Below the pieces are notes generated by a model that saw only the letters and a program-made list of their open reading frames with translations, was not told the origin of the DNA and ran no database searches. 64,000 nucleotides of DNA from Citrobacter freundii ATCC 8090 = MTCC 1658 = NBRC 12681 (GTDB taxonomy: Bacteria; Pseudomonadota; Gammaproteobacteria; Enterobacterales; Enterobacteriaceae), in the NCBI RefSeq assembly GCF_011064845.1, contig NZ_CP049015.1:4154001-4218000 (forward strand), read 5' to 3'. Positions 47,395-58,666 of this stretch are shown piece by piece; the first letter of the stretch is position 1, and each line of letters opens with the position of its first letter. Position numbers and translations under genes: made by a program.

Positions 47395-50235
47395 TCACTC
47401 GGCAACCAGCCACTTCTGCCAGCTGTCACGCACCAGCGTACGTTCAGCGTCAAAGTGCTCCAGCGCCACATGGCCCGGAAGTTCCTGCAACGCAAGATGG
47501 TGAAGTTCATCACGCAACGTCGTATAAGCACGGGTAAGCGCCAGCGCTTCCTGCTCGTCCATAATGTCGTTTTGCGCCAGCAATTCCAGAATGCGCACGT
47601 TATCCGACCAGCGCGTCAGCTTCGGTTTTTCATGCGCATAGCGCAACACCAGATACTGCGTAATAAACTCAATATCGGTAATGCCACCCTCATCCGCTTT
47701 AATATCAAAACGATCCCGATGCTTATTGCCCAAATGGGCGCGCATTTTCTCACGCATTTCACGCACGTCGGTCTGCAAGGTTTTCCCATCACGGACGAGG
47801 GTCATGATATCGCGACGAATCGCATCAAACTGAGAGGTCAACTGCGGGTCGCCATATACCACACGAGCACGCACCAGCGCCTGATGCTCCCATGTCCAGG
47901 CTTCGTTGCGCTGGTAATCGTCGAAAGCGTCGGTTGATGTCACCAGCATTCCCGCCGCGCCGGATGGACGCAGCCGCGCATCCACTTCGTACAAAATACC
48001 GGACGAAGTGCGGGTGCTGAAAAGGTGCATAATGCGCTGCGACAGACGCAGATAGAACTGTCGCCCATCAATCTCACGCTCACCGTCCGTCATCACGTCC
48101 ATCGGACAATCATGCAGGAAGATCAAATCAAGATCCGAACTGTAGCCCAGTTCCCAGCCGCCCAGTTTGCCATAGCCGACGACGGCAAAACCGCGCCCCT
48201 CACGTTCGCCAAGATGGGTAGGTTGCCCGTAGCGAGCAACCATCTGCGTCCACGCCTGCTGGACTACCGCATCAATAATCGCTTCCGCCAGCCAGGTTAA
48301 ATGGTCGCTCACCTTCATCACCGGCAGCGTACCGGCGATATCAGCCGCGGCAATACGCAGTAGCTGCGTTTGCTTAAACTGGCGCAGTGCCTCCAGTTGC
48401 TGCTCTTCGTCATCTTCTGGCACGCGCAGCAAATACTGGCGCAGCTCATCACGGTAGGCGTCCGTCGCGGTAGGTTGATACAGGGTATTCGGATCCAACA
48501 GTTCGTCGAGCAACAACGGATACCGCGCCAGCTGGCTGGCGACCATCGGCGAGGCCGCACAGAGCGAAATCAAATGCTTCAGCGCCCCGGGGAATTCGCT
48601 CAGCAGTTCCAGATAGGTCGTGCGAGTCACAATACCCACCAGCAGCGGTGTAATGCGTGACAGCGGGACTGAGGCGTCGTCACGCGTACAGACATCGCTC
48701 AGCAGATGCGGCATTAAATGATCCAGCACCTGTCGTCCGCGTGGGCCAATAGTGCGTTTATCCAGCTCTTTGCGGAAATCAGCAATCAGAGACAGCACGC
48801 GCCGCCGATCGTCATCCGCCAGATGCGTCAGCACTGGCGTGGTGTCATCTTCCTGTAAGGCATCCTGCCACAATTCGCGCCACTGTTCTGAGAGCGACTC
48901 TTCCTGGGTTTCAGCTTCGTCATCGCCAATCAGCTCGTTGAAGACCCGGCGCACATTGTCCATATGATTGGTCAGCACATCGGTTAACTGCTGCCAGTCA
49001 TCAACGTTCATCCCCCACGCCAGCCGCGCGCGATTCAGTTCATCACCCGGCAGCGTCTGGGTCTGCTCATCATTGATACTTTGCAGCAGGTTTTCCAGGC
49101 GGCGTAAATAGAGATAGGCTGCGCGCAGTTGTTCCGCGTCGGTATCAGAAAGCAAGTGCAGCGCATTGATGGCGCTAAGCGTCGGTAACAGCGAGCGGGA
49201 TTGCAGCGATGGCTCGCGCCCACCGCGAATCAGCTGGAATACCTGCACGATAAATTCGATTTCACGAATGCCGCCCGCCCCCAGCTTGATGTTATCTTTC
49301 AGGCCACGACGGCGTACTTCACGCGCAATCATCCCTTTCATGTTACGCAGCGACTGGATCACGCTGAAATCAATATAGCGACGGAAGACAAAAGGCCTCA
49401 GCATGGCACGAAGCTCGCTGACGTATGTACCGTCGGCATCGCCCATAATGCGGGCTTTAACCATCGCATAGCGTTCCCAGTCGCGCCCTTGTTCCTGGTA
49501 ATAATCCTCCAGCGCGGAGAAGCTCAGCACCAGCGGGCCGCTGTCGCCAAACGGGCGTAAACGCATATCCACCCGATAGACAAACCCATCCATTGTGGGC
49601 TGATCCAGCACTTTGATAAGCCGCTGGCCCATACGGGTAAAGAACTGCGCGTTATCCAGCTCGCGACGCCCACCCTGTGTGCTGCCGTGTTCCGGCCAGG
49701 CAAAAATCAGGTCGATATCGGAGGAAAAATTCAGCTCGCCGCCGCCCAGTTTCCCCATGCCTAAAATCAGCAGCGGCTGCGCCACACCTTTAGGATTACA
49801 CGGCGTTCCCCATTCGCGACAGCAGGCTGCGTACAACCAGTCGCGCGCGGCAACGATCAACGTTTCAGCCAGATGACTTAGCTGCTGCAAAATACTCTCT
49901 TCGGTCACCAGCGACAGCGTCTGTGCCCAGGCGATACGCACCATAATGCGACGACGAAACAGGCGTAACTCACGCATCAGTGTGTTTTCGTCACTAACGT
50001 CAGCCAATGCTTGCTGTAACCAGTTGGCATAGTGTTGCCATTCATCCGCCAGGGGTGGAGTGCTTTCCAGCTCAGCCAGCCATTCGGGATGGGCAATAAT
50101 GCTGTCACGGACAAAATCACTGAATGTAAGTACTGACTTCGCCTGAACGCTAAGCGAGGACTCAGATATTGCTGCTGGCAGCCGCTCAACAATGGTCGGC
50201 CAGTACTGCTGTAACGGTGAAGAGAGCTGCTTCAT
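47395..50235 (-). CDS. glnE: Glutamine synthetase adenylyltransferase / adenylyl-removing enzyme
   Basis: GlnE attaches or removes AMP on glutamine synthetase according to PII and glutamine signals, which sets nitrogen assimilation. The 946 residues equal E. coli. Two nucleotidyltransferase domains are present: the N-terminal adenylyl-removing domain with [15 protein letters not shown] at about residue 172, and the C-terminal adenylyltransferase domain with [15 protein letters not shown] at about residue 690. The Gly/Ser-x-Asp-x-Asp catalytic pairs are intact in both. hldE follows and ygiF precedes, the E. coli order. Confidence 0.98.
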   Translation of the reverse strand: MKQLSSPLQQYWPTIVERLPAAISESSLSVQAKSVLTFSDFVRDSIIAHPEWLAELESTPPLADEWQHYANWLQQALADVSDENTLMRELRLFRRRIMVRIAWAQTLSLVTEESILQQLSHLAETLIVAARDWLYAACCREWGTPCNPKGVAQPLLILGMGKLGGGELNFSSDIDLIFAWPEHGSTQGGRRELDNAQFFTRMGQRLIKVLDQPTMDGFVYRVDMRLRPFGDSGPLVLSFSALEDYYQEQGRDWERYAMVKARIMGDADGTYVSELRAMLRPFVFRRYIDFSVIQSLRNMKGMIAREVRRRGLKDNIKLGAGGIREIEFIVQVFQLIRGGREPSLQSRSLLPTLSAINALHLLSDTDAEQLRAAYLYLRRLENLLQSINDEQTQTLPGDELNRARLAWGMNVDDWQQLTDVLTNHMDNVRRVFNELIGDDEAETQEESLSEQWRELWQDALQEDDTTPVLTHLADDDRRRVLSLIADFRKELDKRTIGPRGRQVLDHLMPHLLSDVCTRDDASVPLSRITPLLVGIVTRTTYLELLSEFPGALKHLISLCAASPMVASQLARYPLLLDELLDPNTLYQPTATDAYRDELRQYLLRVPEDDEEQQLEALRQFKQTQLLRIAAADIAGTLPVMKVSDHLTWLAEAIIDAVVQQAWTQMVARYGQPTHLGEREGRGFAVVGYGKLGGWELGYSSDLDLIFLHDCPMDVMTDGEREIDGRQFYLRLSQRIMHLFSTRTSSGILYEVDARLRPSGAAGMLVTSTDAFDDYQRNEAWTWEHQALVRARVVYGDPQLTSQFDAIRRDIMTLVRDGKTLQTDVREMREKMRAHLGNKHRDRFDIKADEGGITDIEFITQYLVLRYAHEKPKLTRWSDNVRILELLAQNDIMDEQEALALTRAYTTLRDELHHLALQELPGHVALEHFDAERTLVRDSWQKWLVAE

Positions 50236-50256
50236 TTACGGGTTATCCTTTGAATG

Positions 50257-50343
50257 GTGCCGGATGCGTCTTTTCGCCTTATCCGACCTACATGACAGTT
50301 ACACACATCGCGTAGGCCTGATAAGCGCAGCGCCATCAGGCAT
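50257..50343. repeat. BIME between ygiF and glnE
   Basis: GTGCCGGATGCG ... GCCTTATCCGACCTAC and the facing CGTAGGCCTGATAAGCGCAGCGCCATCAGGCA are two REP units within a co-oriented gene pair. Here the element lies inside a probable operon and could lower expression of glnE relative to ygiF. Confidence 0.8.
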
Positions 50344-50360
50344 CCCGGCCTCGGCCCTGA

Positions 50361-51662
50361 TTATCGTTTTCCGCTGTGCAGCCAGAACGGTTCCAGCGCG
50401 ATCGCCTCGTTGCGGAAGTGTTCAATTTCAATATATTGGTTGGCCGCAATGGCGCGACGTAAGCCCTGCCAAGTTGCGATCCATTCTGATGCGACATTTT
50501 CGTCGTAGTATCCCGCCAGCATCAGCATGCTATCAATGTTGCGCGTCAAACGTGGAAGCTGATCGGCGTACTGATCGCCCAACGGCTGCGCAAAAGCGGT
50601 TTTCAGCTCAGCGGCATGGCGTGAAAGATGGGTATCAGAGAAGCGCTTAAAGGAGTCGGCAATTTTGCCCTGCGCCTTCGCATCCAGGAACGGCTGCCAT
50701 CCTTTGGTCACCAGCCATTCGGTCAGCGCCAGCTTGGCCATTGCCGTTTGCGTACTGTAAACCGCCGAAATAGCAGAAACGTCCGACGCAATGATCGCTT
50801 CCGATTGGGTCAGTAAATCACGTAAGTGAGCGCTCGCTTTTCGTGGCACATTACCGCCAAACAACATCAGAATGTGACGCACCAGCCCCATTGCCGCCAG
50901 CACCTCGGCTTTCGCCCCTTTAACGCCGCGTACCCACAGCTCTTCGTGGTACTGCCACTGTGATAATGCCAGCTCCAGCGCCGCTTCCAACCCCTGCTCA
51001 ATGCTTGCCTTCGCCGGAACCTTCAAAATCCGCGTCGGTTTGAGTTCGCGCGGCGCATTCCCCAGGGCCAAATGATAACCGCGCGCGGCTTTGCTCAAAC
51101 TGCCCTGGCGTAAACCGGTTTGCGAAACCAGCTGGTTTGCCAGCTTCAGTACCGCACGGGTATCGCCGCTTAGCAGTTCAAGTTCAAGCTCACAGATAGG
51201 TTCTGCAAACTCGCCCGCTTTCACTTCCCCCACATCGAGGGCCATTTCAATCCGGCTGCCATCAACATCAACCAACCATTTCTCACGGAAAAAATCGGTG
51301 CTGAACAACGGCTGCACTTGAGAAGCAAGTTCAGCGGGCAGTTTGCCATCAGGCCAGGCTTCCGTTGGGAACAAGGCGAGATCCAGCTCAGGCGCGTCCA
51401 GCGCAACGTTAAATTCCGGTCGCTGATGCAGGCCGCCCGTCACGCGTCCGGCAATTTTCATGGTCATTTCGTAATGACCGTTTTCACCGCGAATACGCAG
51501 CCCCATATCGTGACCACGCAACCACGCATCCGGCGTTTCGTAGTAAATATTCAGCAACTGGCTGGGCGCATGATGCTCTCCCCCCAGCGTATTCAGACGT
51601 TCACGTAGCGCATCGACAGCGTCACTATTAACGATAAATTTTAATTCGATTTCCTGGGCCAT
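50361..51662 (-). CDS. ygiF: Inorganic triphosphatase YgiF
   Basis: YgiF is a triphosphate-tunnel metalloenzyme (CYTH domain) joined to a CHAD domain; it hydrolyses inorganic triphosphate in E. coli. The 433 residues match that length. The CYTH signature ExExK opens the protein (MAQEIELKFIV, residues 4-8), and basic tunnel residues follow (GLRIRGENGHYEMTMK). The CHAD domain starts near residue 215 (ALELALSQWQYHEE) with the conserved His residues of that family (HLRDLLTQSEAI, HLSRHAAELK). It precedes glnE on the same strand. Confidence 0.96.
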   Translation of the reverse strand: MAQEIELKFIVNSDAVDALRERLNTLGGEHHAPSQLLNIYYETPDAWLRGHDMGLRIRGENGHYEMTMKIAGRVTGGLHQRPEFNVALDAPELDLALFPTEAWPDGKLPAELASQVQPLFSTDFFREKWLVDVDGSRIEMALDVGEVKAGEFAEPICELELELLSGDTRAVLKLANQLVSQTGLRQGSLSKAARGYHLALGNAPRELKPTRILKVPAKASIEQGLEAALELALSQWQYHEELWVRGVKGAKAEVLAAMGLVRHILMLFGGNVPRKASAHLRDLLTQSEAIIASDVSAISAVYSTQTAMAKLALTEWLVTKGWQPFLDAKAQGKIADSFKRFSDTHLSRHAAELKTAFAQPLGDQYADQLPRLTRNIDSMLMLAGYYDENVASEWIATWQGLRRAIAANQYIEIEHFRNEAIALEPFWLHSGKR

Positions 51663-51903
51663 GGTCTTGTACTTATGGGTTATGTCACAGTTGAGAAAAC
51701 TGACTGCGAACTAAGTTCGTTCTTTATGGTCAGTAGATAGTATTTTGCGCCAAATTGCCATGCAACGAGCAATTTGACGGGCGTAAAAGTTTCGAGTGGT
51801 GGCAAAAAGGACACAGATGATTCCGATTGATGTCGAATGCTTTGCGTAGAGACACTGATGCCACTACTATCGTTCCACTTTCTATGACAATAACGACAGC
51901 CTG

Positions 51904-52524
51904 ATGCCAAAATTACGCCTGATTGGATTAACTTTACTCGCACTTAGCGCCACTGCAGTCTCTCATGCCGAAGAAAAGCGCTATGTCTCTGACGAACTGA
52001 ACACCTGGGTCCGCAGCGGTCCGGGAGATAATTATCGCCTCGTGGGTACGGTTAACGCCGGCGAGGAAGTCACGCTATTACAGACCGATGCCAATACTAA
52101 TTACGCCCAGGTGAAAGACAGCACCGGACGTACCGCCTGGATCCCACTGAAAGAGCTGAACAGTACGCCGAGCCTGCGTACCCGCGTTCCCGACCTGGAA
52201 AACCAGGTTAAGATCTTGACCGATAAGCTCAATAATATCGATACCACATGGAATCAGCGTACCGCCGACATGCAGCAAAAGGTAGCGCAGAGCGACAGCG
52301 TGATTGACGGGCTGAAACAAGAAAACCAGAAGCTGAAGAACGAACTTATCGTGGCGCAAAAGAAGGTGAGCGCAGCCAACCTTCAGCTTGATGACAAGCA
52401 GCGTACTATCATCATGCAATGGTTTATGTATGGAGGCGGCGTGCTGGGTCTTGGTCTGCTGCTCGGTCTGGTTCTGCCACACATGATCCCAAGCCGTAAA
52501 CGCAAAGATCGCTGGATGAACTGA
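51904..52524 (+). CDS. ygiM: SH3-domain membrane protein YgiM
   Basis: YgiM has a signal-type N-terminus (MPKLRLIGLTLLALSATAVSHA, cleaved at about residue 22), a bacterial SH3 domain (about residues 25-90, with WVRSGPGDNYRLVGTVNAGE), a coiled coil (about 95-160) and one C-terminal membrane segment (about 168-190, MYGGGVLGLGLLLGLVLP), ending in basic residues. It should be a periplasmic protein anchored at its C-terminus. Its job is not established; SH3b domains often bind peptidoglycan. cca follows, as in E. coli. Confidence 0.93.
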   Translation: MPKLRLIGLTLLALSATAVSHAEEKRYVSDELNTWVRSGPGDNYRLVGTVNAGEEVTLLQTDANTNYAQVKDSTGRTAWIPLKELNSTPSLRTRVPDLENQVKILTDKLNNIDTTWNQRTADMQQKVAQSDSVIDGLKQENQKLKNELIVAQKKVSAANLQLDDKQRTIIMQWFMYGGGVLGLGLLLGLVLPHMIPSRKRKDRWMN

Positions 52525-52585
52525 ATCGCCTTCTCCGCCACACTGACATATGATTAAGGGATATTTTTTTCAAAAGGAAAGTGGC

Positions 52586-53827
52586 GTGAAGATTTATCTG
52601 GTCGGTGGTGCTGTTCGGGATGCGTTATTAGGGCTACCGATTAAAGATAAAGATTGGGTCGTTGTCGGCGCCACGCCGCAAGGAATGCTCGACGCGGGTT
52701 ACCAACAAGTAGGCCGCGATTTTCCCGTGTTTCTGCATCCGCAAACCCGGGAAGAGCATGCGTTGGCGCGTACTGAACGTAAATCAGGTTCGGGATATAC
52801 CGGATTCACCTGCTACGCCGCGCCAGATGTGACGCTGGAGGCCGATCTTCAGCGGCGCGACCTGACCATCAACGCAATGGCCCGCGATGACAACGGGGAG
52901 ATTATCGACCCGTATAACGGACGCGACGATCTGGAAAACCGCCTGCTGCGTCATGTTTCCCCGGCTTTTAGCGAAGATCCACTGCGCGTGCTGCGCGTAG
53001 CACGCTTTGCTGCCCGCTATGCGCACCTTGGCTTTCGTATTGCCAACGAAACCATGACGCTGATGCGCGATATGAACGCCGCTGGCGAACTGGAACACTT
53101 GACGCCAGAGCGCGTGTGGAAAGAAACGGAAGGCGCCTTAACCACCCGCAACCCACAGGTATTTTTTCAGGTCCTGCGCGACTGCGGCGCACTGCACGTT
53201 CTGTTTCCTGAAGTGGATGCTCTGTTCGGCGTTCCCGCGCCCGCGCAGTGGCACCCGGAAATTGATACCGGTATTCACACGCTGATGACGCTGTCGATGG
53301 CAGCCATGTTAAGCCCGGAGGTCGACGTGCGTTTCGCCACGCTGTGCCACGATCTTGGCAAAGCATTAACGCCTAAAGCGCTATGGCCGCGCCATCATGG
53401 CCACGGTCCGGCGGGCGTTAAGCTGGTCGAGCAACTGTGTCAGCGCCTGCGCGTGCCGAATGACATCCGTGATTTAGCCAAACTGGTGGCCGAGTTCCAC
53501 GACCTCATTCATACCTTCCCGATCCTGCAACCGAAAACCATCGTTAAGCTGTTTGATTCCATCGATGCATGGCGCAAACCGCAGCGCGTGGAGCAAATCG
53601 CCCTCACCAGCGAGGCCGACGTGCGTGGGCGAACCGGTTTTGAAGCGGCGGATTACCCGCAAGGCAGGCTGTTGCGTGAAGCCTGGCTGGTTGCACAGGC
53701 GGTTCCCACGAAAGATGTCGTGGAAGCGGGATTCAAAGGTCAGGCAATTCGTGAAGAACTGACCCGGCGTCGCATTGCGGCGGTGGCCAACTGGAAGGAG
53801 AAGCGGTGTCCTAAACCTGCCCATTAA
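52586..53827 (+). CDS. cca: Multifunctional CCA-adding enzyme
   Basis: Cca adds and repairs the 3'-CCA of tRNAs without a template. The start is GTG at 52586 after AAAGGAAAG, giving 413 residues (412 in E. coli); an upstream in-frame ATG at 52550 is not supported. The class II nucleotidyltransferase motif [20 protein letters not shown] is at residues about 7-26 with the metal-binding Asp-x-Asp. The C-terminal HD domain has the [10 protein letters not shown] metal site (about residue 254), giving 2',3'-cyclic phosphodiesterase and phosphatase activities as in E. coli. Confidence 0.97.
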   Translation: MKIYLVGGAVRDALLGLPIKDKDWVVVGATPQGMLDAGYQQVGRDFPVFLHPQTREEHALARTERKSGSGYTGFTCYAAPDVTLEADLQRRDLTINAMARDDNGEIIDPYNGRDDLENRLLRHVSPAFSEDPLRVLRVARFAARYAHLGFRIANETMTLMRDMNAAGELEHLTPERVWKETEGALTTRNPQVFFQVLRDCGALHVLFPEVDALFGVPAPAQWHPEIDTGIHTLMTLSMAAMLSPEVDVRFATLCHDLGKALTPKALWPRHHGHGPAGVKLVEQLCQRLRVPNDIRDLAKLVAEFHDLIHTFPILQPKTIVKLFDSIDAWRKPQRVEQIALTSEADVRGRTGFEAADYPQGRLLREAWLVAQAVPTKDVVEAGFKGQAIREELTRRRIAAVANWKEKRCPKPAH

Positions 53828-53835
53828 ACTGACGT

Positions 53836-53914
53836 TGCCGGATGGCGGCATAAATGCCTTATCCGGCCTACATATTACGCCCGTAGGCCGGATAAGCGCA
53901 GCGCCATCCGGCAT
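53836..53914. repeat. BIME between cca and uppP
   Basis: Two near-perfect facing REP units (TGCCGGATGGCGG ... CCTTATCCGGCCTAC and GTAGGCCGGATAAGCGCAGCGCCATCCGGCA) lie between convergent genes. This is the most complete BIME in the window. Confidence 0.9.
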
Positions 53915-53924
53915 TTAGTGGCGA

Positions 53925-54743
53925 TCAGAAAAAAACCACATAGACGGCAGCCGCCACAACAAAGCGGTAAATCGCAAACGGAATGAACGAAATACGCTTA
54001 ATCAGTTGCAGGAAGGTTTTGATCGCGACCAGCGCCACGATAAACGCCGTCACAAAACCGACTGCAAACATCGGTAAATCTGATGCGCTAAGGAACGACC
54101 AGCTCTTGTAGAGATCCAGCGCCGTCGCTCCCATCATCATCGGCACCGCCAGCAGGAATGAAAACTCAGAGGCCGCGTAACGGCTCACGCCCATCAGCAT
54201 ACCGCCAGAAATCGTCGCCCCTGAGCGAGAAAAACCCGGCCACAGCGCCAGACACTGAAAACAGCCAATCATAAACGCCTGGCGATAGGTCATATCATCC
54301 AGACCCGGCGCGCGCGGCTCTTTCGGCTTCAGGCATTCTGCAGCAATCAGCAGTACACCACCCACCACCAGCGCATACATCACGTTGATCGGGTTAAACA
54401 GCGACTTGATAGTGTCGTGGAACACCAGTCCCAGTACAACCGCCGGAATCATCCCCAACAGGATATGCCCCAGCGTCAGCCGACCTTTGCCAGTACCTTC
54501 ATGCGGGGCCTTGCCGAAGTGAATGCCTATCAGGCCAAACAAACGTCGCCAGAACATCACCACTACTGCCAGAATAGACCCCAACTGGATCACCACCTCG
54601 AATGTTTTTGCGGTATCACCCTCAAAACCCAACAGGTGGCCAACAATAATCATATGGCCGGTACTGGAAACGGGTAAAAATTCCGTCAATCCTTCGACCA
54701 CACCCAAAATTGCCGCCACCAGCAGCGAGTGCATATCACTCAT
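53925..54743 (-). CDS. uppP: Undecaprenyl-diphosphatase UppP (BacA)
   Basis: UppP removes the terminal phosphate of undecaprenyl diphosphate to recycle the lipid carrier for peptidoglycan and other envelope polymers; excess gives bacitracin resistance. The start at 54743 ([14 protein letters not shown]) gives 272 residues (273 in E. coli). Both family motifs are intact: [16 protein letters not shown] at about residues 17-32 and [15 protein letters not shown] at about 171-185. Seven or eight membrane segments are visible. A longer in-frame start at 54770 is not supported. Confidence 0.97.
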   Translation of the reverse strand: MSDMHSLLVAAILGVVEGLTEFLPVSSTGHMIIVGHLLGFEGDTAKTFEVVIQLGSILAVVVMFWRRLFGLIGIHFGKAPHEGTGKGRLTLGHILLGMIPAVVLGLVFHDTIKSLFNPINVMYALVVGGVLLIAAECLKPKEPRAPGLDDMTYRQAFMIGCFQCLALWPGFSRSGATISGGMLMGVSRYAASEFSFLLAVPMMMGATALDLYKSWSFLSASDLPMFAVGFVTAFIVALVAIKTFLQLIKRISFIPFAIYRFVVAAAVYVVFF

Positions 54744-54773
54744 TAATAAACCCCTAGATAGAGAAAACACGGC

Positions 54774-54801
54774 AAAAAAGAGCCGACGAAAGGACTCTTT
54801 T
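54774..54801 (-). terminator. Rho-independent terminator after folB
   Basis: On the minus strand AAAAGAG(T)CC pairs with GGCTCTTTT, with one bulged base, and ends in a run of six T residues. It starts 28 bases past the folB stop. Confidence 0.82.
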
Positions 54802-54829
54802 ATACCCGTTTGATTTAGAAATTATTAAA

Positions 54830-55198
54830 TTAATTATTTTCTTTCAGATTATTGCCACGCTCAATGACGACCCCGACGTTTGCCGCACGGGCTACCGCGC
54901 CAGGTTTGCTGAGTTTGATCCGCACCCACGGTGAATTAAAGCGGTTAAGTAGCAAATCCGCCACCTCTTCCGCTACACGTTCTACCAGCGCAAAACGCCC
55001 ACCTTCCACATGATTAACAACCGTTTGAGCAATATCAGCATAGCTCAGGCAATCAGCCACATCATCGCTTTTAGCTGATTTGCGGTTATCCCATGCCATT
55101 TCGATATCGAACACCAACCGTTGTTCGATCGTTTGTTCCCAGTCGTAAACACCAATAGTGGTGATTACAGAAAGTTGCTCTATAAATACAATATCCAT
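54830..55198 (-). CDS. folB: Dihydroneopterin aldolase / 7,8-dihydroneopterin epimerase
   Basis: FolB splits 7,8-dihydroneopterin to 6-hydroxymethyl-dihydropterin and glycolaldehyde in folate synthesis and also epimerises it. The start at 55198 (MDIVFIEQLSV) gives 122 residues as in E. coli; a GTG one codon upstream is closer to the AGG box but not favoured. The conserved Glu in VYDWEQTIEQ and the late Lys-Pro-Gly of IKLSKPGAVARAANVGV are present. It diverges from plsY. A terminator follows. Confidence 0.96.
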   Translation of the reverse strand: MDIVFIEQLSVITTIGVYDWEQTIEQRLVFDIEMAWDNRKSAKSDDVADCLSYADIAQTVVNHVEGGRFALVERVAEEVADLLLNRFNSPWVRIKLSKPGAVARAANVGVVIERGNNLKENN

Positions 55199-55304
55199 CA
55201 CGACCTGCCTGCTTTTTGGCTAACCCGGATACCACTTCCGGCGAAATATGCGTATTATCCACAGAAGTAGCGTTTTACACGACATTTTCAAAACGGAACA
55301 GCTT

Positions 55305-55922
55305 ATGAGTGCAATCGCGCCTGGAATGATTATCTTCGCGTACCTCTGTGGCTCAATTTCCAGTGCTATTCTGGTATGCCGCCTTGCTGGATTGCCGGAC
55401 CCGCGCGACAGCGGCTCTGGGAATCCGGGCGCGACAAACGTGCTGCGCATCGGTGGCAAGGGAGCCGCCGTCGCGGTACTGATTTTCGACGTCCTGAAAG
55501 GTATGTTACCCGTCTGGGGTGCCTATGCGCTAGGCGTCAGCCCCTTCTGGCTGGGATTGATCGCAATCGCCGCCTGTCTGGGACACATTTGGCCGGTATT
55601 TTTCGGCTTTAAAGGTGGAAAAGGCGTTGCCACCGCCTTTGGCGCAATTGCGCCGATTGGCTGGGACTTAACCGGCGTGATGGCCGGAACCTGGCTACTA
55701 ACCGTCCTGTTAAGCGGCTATTCGTCGTTAGGCGCTATCGTCAGTGCGCTGATCGCCCCTTTTTACGTCTGGTGGTTCAATCCCCAGTTCACTTTCCCGG
55801 TGTCCATGTTGTCGTGCTTAATTCTGCTTCGTCACCATGACAACATTCAGCGTCTGTGGCGTCGTCAGGAGCCGAAGATCTGGACCAAGCTAAAGAAAAA
55901 ACGCGAAAAAGACCCCGAGTGA
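55305..55922 (+). CDS. plsY: Acylphosphate:glycerol-3-phosphate acyltransferase PlsY
   Basis: PlsY is an integral membrane enzyme that acylates glycerol 3-phosphate from acyl-phosphate. The start at 55305 ([17 protein letters not shown]) gives 205 residues as in E. coli; the upstream frame is leader. Five or so membrane segments are visible and the three family motifs are present: [17 protein letters not shown] (about residues 36-52), [21 protein letters not shown] (about 100-120, given to residue 119 in the family) and the later SSLGAIVSA. Together with PlsC in this window it supplies phosphatidic acid. Confidence 0.96.
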   Translation: MSAIAPGMIIFAYLCGSISSAILVCRLAGLPDPRDSGSGNPGATNVLRIGGKGAAVAVLIFDVLKGMLPVWGAYALGVSPFWLGLIAIAACLGHIWPVFFGFKGGKGVATAFGAIAPIGWDLTGVMAGTWLLTVLLSGYSSLGAIVSALIAPFYVWWFNPQFTFPVSMLSCLILLRHHDNIQRLWRRQEPKIWTKLKKKREKDPE

Positions 55923-55928
55923 TTTTAT

Positions 55929-55965
55929 TGTCGGATAGCGACGCGTCGGCGTCTTATCCGGCCTC
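55929..55965. repeat. REP unit after plsY
   Basis: TGTCGGATAGCGACGC and GCGTCTTATCCGGCC form an imperfect inverted repeat that overlaps the end of the convergent ttdR by 12 bases. Its ttdR overlap includes the stop codon region. Confidence 0.7.
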
Positions 55966-56895
55966 GGGGATGTGATACCCCTCCACCGGTTTGCCTAATC
56001 GGTTCTGACACCACGTCGCCAGAAACTCCACGCACACGCGAAGCTTCACGCTGCGATACAGCGGCACCTGATAAACCGCCCAGATATTAGCGCTCTGCGC
56101 ATAGTCCGACAGCACACGCACCAGCTCACCGCTGGCCAGAAACGGTTGTACGTCCCATTCAGAACGCAGCATGATCCCTTTTCCCTGTAGTGCCCACTGC
56201 AGCACAATCTCACCGCTGTTAGAAGAAAGATGTCCCGCTACCTTAACCGACTTTTTCTCCTGACCGTTATCCAGTTCCCACACCCCGTGAGTCATATCCC
56301 GTTCTTTGGTGACCAGACAATCATGCCGAATTAATTCCTGTAACGTCGTCGGCTCACCGTATTTTTGTAAATACGGCGGTGCTGCGCATAATATCCTTTT
56401 ATTTTTCGTTAACAAATGCGCAATATAATAATCAGGAATTTCATCATTGATACGAATATCCAAATCGATATTATCCTGCGCCAAATCAATTTGCCGATCG
56501 TAAAGTTCAAAATGTACCTGTAATTCAGGATAGCTGTGCATCAATTCTGTAATTGCCGGTGCAATATAACTGCGCCCAAAACCAAAGCTACAGCCGATAC
56601 GAATCATCCCTGCCGGACGCGTTTTGAGTTGCGTAACGTCATCGACCAAATGTTGATAACCTGCGAGGATCGCTTGCGCGTGTTCATAGCAACGTTGGCC
56701 ACTCTCCGTTAGCGCCACGCCGCGCGCCGAGCGGCTTAGCAACGTAGCCCCTAGCGTGGACTCGAGGATCTGAATGCGCTTCGTCACAAACGCTGGCGTC
56801 TGGCCCAGCGTCGCAGCGGCGGCGCTAAAGCTGCCGCTATGAACAATTTCAACCAGCACCTGTAGGTCTTTCGCCAGGGGATACGTATTCAGCAT
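55954..56895 (-). CDS. ttdR: LysR-family activator of tartrate genes TtdR
   Basis: TtdR (Dan) is a LysR-type regulator required for anaerobic L-tartrate induction of ttdABT in E. coli. The 313-residue product has the N-terminal winged helix-turn-helix ([20 protein letters not shown], about residues 23-42) and a C-terminal substrate-binding domain of two Rossmann-like halves (starting near residue 95). It diverges from ttdA with a 212-bp gap. The last bases overlap a REP unit. The protein carries the usual length for the family. Confidence 0.94.
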   Translation of the reverse strand: MLNTYPLAKDLQVLVEIVHSGSFSAAAATLGQTPAFVTKRIQILESTLGATLLSRSARGVALTESGQRCYEHAQAILAGYQHLVDDVTQLKTRPAGMIRIGCSFGFGRSYIAPAITELMHSYPELQVHFELYDRQIDLAQDNIDLDIRINDEIPDYYIAHLLTKNKRILCAAPPYLQKYGEPTTLQELIRHDCLVTKERDMTHGVWELDNGQEKKSVKVAGHLSSNSGEIVLQWALQGKGIMLRSEWDVQPFLASGELVRVLSDYAQSANIWAVYQVPLYRSVKLRVCVEFLATWCQNRLGKPVEGYHIPEAG

Positions 56896-57036
56896 GATCG
56901 GTAATCCGTAATGTGATTAACCGCAGTGTAATTCTCCCATACGTATTAAACCCTGCCCTGGCGCAATTTTTATTGCCTTATCTGGACATCATTCACGAAC
57001 TGTTAATTAGATATTCACAGTGCCAAATAATATAAA

Positions 57037-57053
57037 ACCACATTTTTAGTGGT
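57037..57053. promoter_or_regulatory. Small inverted repeat in the ttdR-ttdA gap
   Basis: ACCAC (57037-57041) and GTGGT (57049-57053) are perfect arms around seven T/A-rich bases, 55-71 bp before the ttdA start. It might be a TtdR or global-regulator site, but no consensus is matched. Confidence 0.3.
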
Positions 57054-57107
57054 AGTTTGTGGCGGAGAATTTATTTCCAGACAAATAAAAGAACTGGAGT
57101 TAATAAG

Positions 57108-58016
57108 ATGAGCAATCAAAATAACCAACATGCGATAACTACGCTGACGAACATTGTCGCCGACTTTACCGCCATGATTTCTACCCGCATGCCTGACGAT
57201 GTTGTGGATAAATTAAAACAGCTGCGTGAAGGCGAAACCTCGCCGATGGGTAAAATCATCTACCACACCATGTTTGACAACATGCAGAAAGCTATCGACC
57301 TGAACCGCCCTGCCTGTCAGGACACCGGGGAAATTATGTTCTTCGTGAAGGTCGGTTCCCGTTTTCCTCTACTTGGCGAACTGCAAAGCATTCTGAAACA
57401 GGCTGTTGAAGATGCCACGGTAAAAGCGCCGCTGCGCCATAACGCGGTTGAGATTTTTGACGAAGTGAATACCGGAAAAAATACCGGTACCGGTGTGCCG
57501 TGGATCACCTGGGACATCATCCCTGATAACGATGACGCGGAAATCGAAGTCTACATGGCAGGCGGCGGCTGTACGCTGCCGGGGCGCTCGAAAGTGTTAA
57601 TGCCTTCTGAAGGCTATGAAGGCGTGGTGAAATTTGTCTTCGAAAATATCTCCACGCTGGCAGTTAACGCCTGTCCTCCGGTGCTGGTGGGCGTGGGTAT
57701 TGCCACCTCTGTAGAAACCGCTGCCGTGCTTTCTCGTAAAGCGGTGCTGCGCCCAATCGGATCACGCCATCCAAACCCAAAAGCGGCAGAACTGGAACTG
57801 CGCCTGGAAGAAGGACTTAACCGTCTGGGCATTGGGCCGCAAGGGTTGACCGGGAATAGCTCAGTGATGGGCGTACATATCGAATCCGCCGCGCGCCACC
57901 CGTCGACTATCGGCGTTGCCGTCTCTACCGGCTGCTGGGCGCATCGTCGCGGCACGCTGTTGGTTCATGCCGACCTCTCCTTCGAAAACCTGTCTCACAC
58001 CCGGAGCGCGTTATGA
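57108..58016 (+). CDS. ttdA: L(+)-tartrate dehydratase alpha subunit
   Basis: TtdA is the iron-sulfur catalytic subunit of L-tartrate dehydratase, which dehydrates L-tartrate to oxaloacetate during anaerobic growth. The start at 57108 ([15 protein letters not shown]) gives 302 residues (303 in E. coli) after GGAG; the frame reaching back to 57057 is leader. The class I fumarase type cluster is supported by Cys in [15 protein letters not shown] (about residue 70), CPPVLVG (about 189) and TGCWAHRR (about 275). It overlaps ttdB by four bases. Confidence 0.97.
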   Translation: MSNQNNQHAITTLTNIVADFTAMISTRMPDDVVDKLKQLREGETSPMGKIIYHTMFDNMQKAIDLNRPACQDTGEIMFFVKVGSRFPLLGELQSILKQAVEDATVKAPLRHNAVEIFDEVNTGKNTGTGVPWITWDIIPDNDDAEIEVYMAGGGCTLPGRSKVLMPSEGYEGVVKFVFENISTLAVNACPPVLVGVGIATSVETAAVLSRKAVLRPIGSRHPNPKAAELELRLEEGLNRLGIGPQGLTGNSSVMGVHIESAARHPSTIGVAVSTGCWAHRRGTLLVHADLSFENLSHTRSAL

Positions 58017-58618
58017 AAAAGATCCTCACAACCCCGATCAAAACCGAAGATCTGGCAGACATTCGCGTTGGCGATGTCATTTACCTGACCGGCACGCTGG
58101 TGACCTGCCGCGACGTTTGCCACCGTCGCCTGATCGAACTGAAGCGCCCGATTCCTTATGACCTGAACGGCAAAGCCATTTTCCATGCGGGCCCGATCGT
58201 CCGTAAAAACGGTGAAAAATGGGAGATGGTCTCCGTCGGCCCAACTACCAGCATGCGTATGGAAGCGTTTGAGAAAGACTTTATCGAGCAGACGGGCGTC
58301 AAGCTGGTGGTCGGCAAAGGCGGCATGGGGCCGCTGACGGAAGAAGGCTGCAAACAGTTTAAATCACTGCACGTCATCTTCCCGGCTGGCTGTGCGGTCG
58401 TGGCGGCTACTCAGGTTGAAGAAATTGAAGAGGTACACTGGACCGAACTCGGCATGCCGGAATCTCTGTGGGTATGCCGGGTAAAAGAGTTCGGCCCGCT
58501 GATCGTTTCCATCGATACTCACGGTAATAACCTGATTGCCGAAAACAAAAAGCTGTTCGCTGAACGTCGCGATCCTATCGTCGAAGAAATCTGCGAGCAC
58601 GTGCACTACATCAAATAA
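58013..58618 (+). CDS. ttdB: L(+)-tartrate dehydratase beta subunit
   Basis: TtdB completes the alpha2-beta2 L-tartrate dehydratase. The 201 residues match E. coli and correspond to the C-terminal domain of class I fumarases. [14 protein letters not shown] (about residues 102-115) and [12 protein letters not shown] are typical. The ATGA overlap with ttdA indicates translational coupling. It is followed 48 bp later by ttdT, with a small GC-rich hairpin (GGAGGGGCG / CGCCTCTCC) between them. Confidence 0.97.
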   Translation: MKKILTTPIKTEDLADIRVGDVIYLTGTLVTCRDVCHRRLIELKRPIPYDLNGKAIFHAGPIVRKNGEKWEMVSVGPTTSMRMEAFEKDFIEQTGVKLVVGKGGMGPLTEEGCKQFKSLHVIFPAGCAVVAATQVEEIEEVHWTELGMPESLWVCRVKEFGPLIVSIDTHGNNLIAENKKLFAERRDPIVEEICEHVHYIK

Positions 58619-58666
58619 CCCTCCCGGAGGGGCGTAACGCCTCTCCCTCTTTGCAGGGATACAACA

